DNA of 64,000 nucleotides from Gemmata sp051859125 (lineage in GTDB: Bacteria; Planctomycetota; Planctomycetia; Gemmatales; Gemmataceae). How positions within the stretch are numbered: position 1 is the stretch's first letter; every line of letters begins with the position of its first letter. Made by a program: the position numbers and the translations under genes. The notes under the pieces are model-generated. The model was not told where the DNA came from and searched no databases. It saw only the letters and a list, made by a program, of their open reading frames with translations. Where the stretch lies: positions 17,463-81,462 of the forward strand of contig NZ_JBHYGG010000013.1 of the NCBI RefSeq assembly GCF_051859125.1, read 5' to 3'. Shown in pieces: positions 60,833 through 64,000 of this stretch.

Positions 60833-60849
60833 ACTTTGCATTGCAAAGT
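60833..60849. promoter_or_regulatory. Second CTTTGC/GCAAAG palindrome (operator)
   Basis: ACTTTGCATTGCAAAGT is a perfect 17-bp palindrome (60833-60849), 27 bp before the ferritin-like gene. Half-sites are identical to those at 59758-59772 and the same distance from the next start codon is plausible for operator control. No clear -35/-10 pair was identified here. Confidence 0.7.
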
Positions 60850-60875
60850 CATTTGTTCCAGCAACTGGAGTGCGC

Positions 60876-61739
60876 ATGAACGGCCACGAGCCCGACCCGG
60901 CGGGGCGCCCGGAGGTGCGGAGTTCCCGCGAGTGGGTCGCGTACTTCGAGGCGAACGCCCGGCGGCTGTTGCCGGTCCCGTGGGGAGCCGGGGCCGGGGT
61001 GACGGACGCGGAGCGGGACGCGGTCGCCGGGTCGCTGGCCGCCTGGCAACTCGGTGAGACGTCCGACGGCCGGCACCTGCTCGCGGCGGCCGCGGGCTAC
61101 GCGGAGCGGGTCGGCGACCCCGACTTCCCCGCCGCTGTTCGGCTGTTCATCGCGGAAGAGCAGCGGCACGGCCGCGACCTCGGGCGGTTCCTCGAACTCG
61201 CGGGCGTGCCAGTGAAGACGTGGGACTGGGGCGACGCGCTGTTCCGGGCGTTCCGGTACGCGCTGCCGCGGATGGAGGTGTGGGCCGCGGTGGTCGTCGT
61301 GGTCGAGGCGCACGCGATGCTGTACTACGCCGCGGTTCGCCGGGCGACGCGGTCGCCGGTGCTCCGCACCGTGTGCCGGCAGATCCTGGCCGACGAGGTG
61401 CCGCACATTCGCTTCCAGTGCGAGCGCTTGGCGGTGCTGCGCCGGGGCCGGGCGCGGCCGCTGCGGTGGGCGACGGCCGCCGCGGACCGCGTGCTGTTCA
61501 CCGGGGTCACGCTGGCGGTCTGGCTCGGCCACCGCCGCGCGCTCCGGGCCGGCGGGTACGACCTCTTGCGGTTCTGGCGCGCAGCACTGGCGCGCATGCG
61601 CGCGGCCTGGCGGGCCGCGGACCCGAATGCGTACGCCTGGCCGGCGGTCACTTCTTCGAGCGGGGGTCGTCTTCCGGGTTCACGTACTCGACCGCCCACG
61701 GGCCGGTGCCGTGGAGCTGCAGCACCGTCTCGCCCTTGA
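60876..61739 (+). CDS. Ferritin-like di-iron protein
   Basis: A 287-residue protein of the ferritin-like superfamily. Di-iron ligand motifs: EEQRH (near residue 94), VEAHAM (near 147) and DEVPH (near 174), matching ExxH-E-ExxH. Could be a di-iron oxygenase, desaturase-like enzyme or metal-storage protein. The final ~30 residues lie antisense to the end of the cupin gene (61648) and are arginine/glycine-rich, unlike a folded protein, so the native stop may have been lost. CTGGAG precedes ATG 60876. Likely controlled by the operator at 60833. Confidence 0.72.
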   Translation: MNGHEPDPAGRPEVRSSREWVAYFEANARRLLPVPWGAGAGVTDAERDAVAGSLAAWQLGETSDGRHLLAAAAGYAERVGDPDFPAAVRLFIAEEQRHGRDLGRFLELAGVPVKTWDWGDALFRAFRYALPRMEVWAAVVVVVEAHAMLYYAAVRRATRSPVLRTVCRQILADEVPHIRFQCERLAVLRRGRARPLRWATAAADRVLFTGVTLAVWLGHRRALRAGGYDLLRFWRAALARMRAAWRAADPNAYAWPAVTSSSGGRLPGSRTRPPTGRCRGAAAPSRP

Positions 61740-62148
61740 CCCACCCGAAGTGCTTCATCCCCGCCCCGGTGCGGCCGTACGAGCCGGCCGGCATCGCGGT
61801 CGCGGCCTTCTCGTCGAACTTCGCCCCGTGCCCGAGGTACAGCGTTCCCGTGATGACCGTGACGCGCTCGTCCTTCGGGTGCGTGTGCGGCGGCACCTTG
61901 AACCCGTCCGGGAGCTTGATTCGGATCACGAACGGCCCGTCCTTGCTCGGGTCGCCCTCCAGCACCACCACCTCGGCCCCCTTCGCGAGCGACGACGGGC
62001 CGGGCTGCCACTTCATGTCGGCCGGGGTGAGGACCTCCTGCTCCTTCGCGTGCCCGGCGGGCTTCTTCGCGTCGCCGGCCCCCGTCCGGGCCGAACCGAG
62101 AACGAGCGCGAGCAGTGCGAGCGCGGCGAAGCGGCGGGTGTGCGACAC
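61648..62148 (-). CDS. Cupin-domain secreted protein
   Basis: A 166-residue protein starting at GTG 62148 (SHTRRFAALALLALVLGSA signal peptide, AAGGAA ribosome site). The mature part is a single cupin barrel: PPHTHPKDERVTVITGTLYLG (metal-binding His residues), FDEKAATAMPAGSYG, and H in AGMKHFGW. Similar to cupin-type periplasmic proteins of unknown substrate. Its 3' end overlaps that of the ferritin-like gene by 92 bp. The upstream frame extension to 63078 belongs to another reading frame. Confidence 0.82.
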   Translation of the reverse strand: MSHTRRFAALALLALVLGSARTGAGDAKKPAGHAKEQEVLTPADMKWQPGPSSLAKGAEVVVLEGDPSKDGPFVIRIKLPDGFKVPPHTHPKDERVTVITGTLYLGHGAKFDEKAATAMPAGSYGRTGAGMKHFGWVKGETVLQLHGTGPWAVEYVNPEDDPRSKK

Positions 62149-62186
62149 GGTGAGTTCCTTGGTGGTGCGGGGCGGAAGGGCAGGGG

Positions 62187-63050
62187 CTACGCCTGCGGGT
62201 CGGGCGCGCCGGGGTCGGCGGCCTTGGGGAGCAGCGCGTCGAACGCCTCGCGCATCACCCACGCCTGGCGGGTGACGTTCTGGAGCGTGCTGGCCTGCTC
62301 CAGTGCGGCCCGGAGCGCCTCCTTGGTCGCGTCCGGGACCGCCTGGGCGTTGACGAGGAACCGAGCGGCGCACGCGTACGTCTCGAAGCACCCGCGGTGG
62401 TCGCCGGCGTTGTACGCGGGCGCGCCGAGGCGGATCGCGAGCGACAGGTACAGTTGCACCTCGCGGTTGCTCAGCGCCGGGCCGCCCATCTCGCCGATCG
62501 CGTCGAACCCGTTCCGCATCGCCCACGCCTGCTCGTTCGGGTCGTCGAGCGCCGCGGCCCGTTCGAGCGCCTCGGTCAGCTTGGCCCGCGCCTCGGGCGG
62601 GGCGGCCGGGACCGTCGCGAGGGCCATCCGCGCCGTGCAGGCGTAGACGTCGTAGCACCCCTGGTGGTCGCCGGTGTTGTACGCGGGCGCGCCGATGGAG
62701 ATGGCCATGCCGATGAACGCCTGCACCGCCGCGAGCGGGTCGGCGAGGACCGCCGGCTCCTCGGCGGGGTCGTCGTCGTCGCCGAGCAGCCCCTCGAACG
62801 CGCCCTGGAGCTCCTGGGCCTGCTCCTCGGGGTCGCCGGCGTTCTCCGCCTCGTCGAGCGCGCGTTCGAGCCGGAAGTCGGCGACCTCGCCCAGCCCCTT
62901 CACCTTGCGGGCGAGTCGGGCGGCGCAGGCCAGCAGTTCGTAGCACCCCTTGTGGTCGTCGGCCGCGGCCGCCTTGTTCGCGAGCCGCAGGGCCGTGACC
63001 AGGAGCAGCCGCGCCGGGCCGAGCGGGTCGTCGTCGTCGTCGCGTGCCAT
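62187..63050 (-). CDS. Three-repeat protein (GDHxGCYxxYACxAR) of unknown function
   Basis: A 287-residue soluble protein made of three ~85-95-residue repeats. Each has a helix, then a motif of the form xAxxxGDHxGCYxxYACxAR: DDHKGCYELLACAAR, GDHQGCYDVYACTAR and GDHRGCFETYACAAR. The last two also share ERAAALDDPNEQAW/EQASTLQNVTRQAW blocks. The invariant His and Cys residues suggest a metal or heme site. No family recognised; helical TPR-like fold is a guess. It starts in a strong acidic run (DDDDD) at residue 4. Ends 38 bp before the cupin start and may form an operon with it. Confidence 0.75.
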   Translation of the reverse strand: MARDDDDDPLGPARLLLVTALRLANKAAAADDHKGCYELLACAARLARKVKGLGEVADFRLERALDEAENAGDPEEQAQELQGAFEGLLGDDDDPAEEPAVLADPLAAVQAFIGMAISIGAPAYNTGDHQGCYDVYACTARMALATVPAAPPEARAKLTEALERAAALDDPNEQAWAMRNGFDAIGEMGGPALSNREVQLYLSLAIRLGAPAYNAGDHRGCFETYACAARFLVNAQAVPDATKEALRAALEQASTLQNVTRQAWVMREAFDALLPKAADPGAPDPQA

Positions 63051-63129
63051 GGCGGCCCCCGGCGGTGTGTGCGGACACCGTTGGTGTAGCCGAACCCGCC
63101 GCGCAATCCAGGGCCGCCGGGGCCGAACG

Positions 63130-63225
63130 TCACCCCGCCCGGGACCGCCGGAACAGGAGTACGCTGCCGCCGTACAGCCAGGTGGCCAGGACCAACCCCA
63201 TCCCGATAGTCGCGAGCGCTTCCAC
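63130..63225 (-). CDS. 31-residue single-TM small protein
   Basis: GTG 63225 is preceded by GGGAGG at 6 bp. The frame reads MEALATIGMGLVLATWLYGG, then SVLLFRRSRAG and TGA: one hydrophobic helix and a positively charged C-terminus, as in small membrane-complex subunits (CydX/KdpF-like in shape only). It lies 79 bp upstream of the three-repeat gene. It is too short for independent support but the ribosome site and composition argue for a gene. Confidence 0.5.
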   Translation of the reverse strand: MEALATIGMGLVLATWLYGGSVLLFRRSRAG

Positions 63226-63475
63226 GGCAGACCTCCCGGGTTCGTGGGCCGAGCGGAACCAGCGGCCGACCGCACAGCGGCCGCCGCGTCTCGATTATGC
63301 ATATCAGGATCGAGAAGTCCAAATTAGCCGCGGAAAATTCTCGGCGAGCGTTCGCGGCCCGGTGGAGCGTCGCGGCACGGGCTTCGCTGTGGGCTCTGGG
63401 GAACGCTTTCGAACCGCCATTGGGCACCCCCGCTCGCGGCCGCACCGGCCCGCCGAGCCCGTCCAGGAGCCGCCG

Positions 63476-63907
63476 ATGATGCACCCCCGAACGCTCGCCC
63501 TCGCGCTCGCCACCGTGTTCGCTCTGGCGACCGGCCACGGCCGCGGCGCGGCCCCGCAGGCCGGCGACGCGAAGAAGGACCCGCCGCAGTTGCCCAACGA
63601 GGCCCAGGTGATGCAGGTGAAGCTGAAGCGGTCGCAGGCGCTGCTGGAGGCGCTGGCGAGGGAGGACTTCAAGGCGATCGAGGAGAGCGCCGCCTCGCTG
63701 GTCCGCATCAGCAAGGCGACCGAGTTCCTCCGGGCGTACAAGACCGAGGAGTACGAGTTGCAGGCCCGCGTGTTCCAGCGGAGCGCCGAGACTCTGGTCG
63801 AGAAGGCGAAGGCGAAGAACCTCGACGGGGCGACCCTTGCGTACCTCGACATGACTGTGAGCTGCGTCGCGTGCCACACCCACTTCCGCGGCCGCAAGCG
63901 CGACTGA
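63476..63907 (+). CDS. Periplasmic c-type cytochrome, single heme
   Basis: A 143-residue exported protein: signal peptide about residues 1-24 (TLALALATVFALATGHG). Mature part is helical (NEAQVMQVKLKRSQALLEAL, SLVRISKATEF) with a C-terminal heme motif CVACH (Cys130, Cys133, His134), the layout of cytochrome c'-like proteins whose heme is near the C-terminus. Electron-transfer or gas-sensing role; partner unknown. ATG 63476 has AGGAG upstream (ATG 63479 is an alternative). Confidence 0.86.
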   Translation: MMHPRTLALALATVFALATGHGRGAAPQAGDAKKDPPQLPNEAQVMQVKLKRSQALLEALAREDFKAIEESAASLVRISKATEFLRAYKTEEYELQARVFQRSAETLVEKAKAKNLDGATLAYLDMTVSCVACHTHFRGRKRD

Positions 63908-64000
63908 CGCCGAGGCTGGTTGAGGCGTATCCCGGGTGCGGGACGCGTCTGGTCCGAGCCCGAGCGGCGGGCGCCGGGGGCACGCGGCCCCCACGCCCGG

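Noticed and set aside
1..64000. CRISPR arrays, tRNA/rRNA genes, riboswitches, prophage or integrase genes
   Set aside because: None recognised on either strand; no regularly spaced direct repeats, cloverleaf-like sequence or phage structural genes were seen.

Overview
The window is a GC-rich (about two-thirds G+C by eye), mostly chromosomal-looking stretch from a planctomycete, most probably of the Gemmata group. The taxonomic reading rests on gene families rather than on any RNA gene: two DUF1559 pilin-like proteins, a DUF1501 Tat-exported protein, a very large PVC-type CxxCH heme protein, DUF1080 and DUF4159 proteins, a DUF2760 protein, a formylglycine-generating enzyme, a receptor-type Ser/Thr kinase and a TatC with an enlarged periplasmic loop. 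I saw no rRNA, tRNA, CRISPR array, phage or intact transposase gene. Two runs of ten Ns (41466-41475 and 54255-54264) are assembly gaps; the sequence beside them is low-complexity and should not be trusted.

Layout. 1-5300: SDR, SMP-30-like protein, DUF1559 protein, UxaA-type dehydratase, small membrane protein. 5300-15160 (mostly minus): CobA-HemD fusion (siroheme/heme), TatC, DUF4159 protein, then an overlapping tyrA-purL pair. 15213-24702: DUF1080 protein, then a minus-strand run of helicase, purU, PhyH-type dioxygenase and M24 peptidase, a zinc-ribbon/proline-rich membrane protein and a PP2C-type phosphatase. 25110-33275: tandem metallo-beta-lactamase protein, small secreted protein, a 190-bp inverted-repeat element, membrane protein, inactive-looking M48 lipoprotein, ribH, ATP-grasp-like protein, FGE, CysA-like ATPase. 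33372-35147: a promoter-small protein-lipoprotein-DUF1559 cassette whose first gene is split by a G7 homopolymer. 35148-37500: repeat-rich gap, DUF1501 protein, ArsR-type regulator.

38404-45659 is the most coherent candidate system: SDR, glutamine-dependent asparagine synthase-like amidotransferase, then a three-gene ABC exporter (FtsX-fold permease, ATPase, HlyD-type fusion protein; the gene set of the cyanobacterial DevBCA glycolipid exporter) whose last gene overlaps a squalene/phytoene synthase-family gene by 4 bp. This looks like a lipid or isoprenoid synthesis-and-export cluster. 45742-57938: unknown protein, PVC-type heme protein, a sensor kinase/response regulator pair followed by a broken third regulator, Tat-exported Mn-type superoxide dismutase, receptor Ser/Thr kinase. 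58114-63907: mqnE (futalosine menaquinone pathway), LRR lipoprotein, then a small regulon in which two promoters 1.1 kb apart share a CTTTGC/GCAAAG palindrome: one drives a membrane protein plus winged-helix regulator, the other a di-iron ferritin-like protein. A cupin, a three-repeat unknown protein, a 31-residue membrane protein and a c-type cytochrome follow.

A second theme is dispersed palindromes. A 73-74 bp hairpin repeat occurs four times (23300, 35382, 39241, 45662) in or beside gene ends. Its copies show a compensatory base change, so pairing appears to be maintained. Other inverted-repeat families are listed separately.
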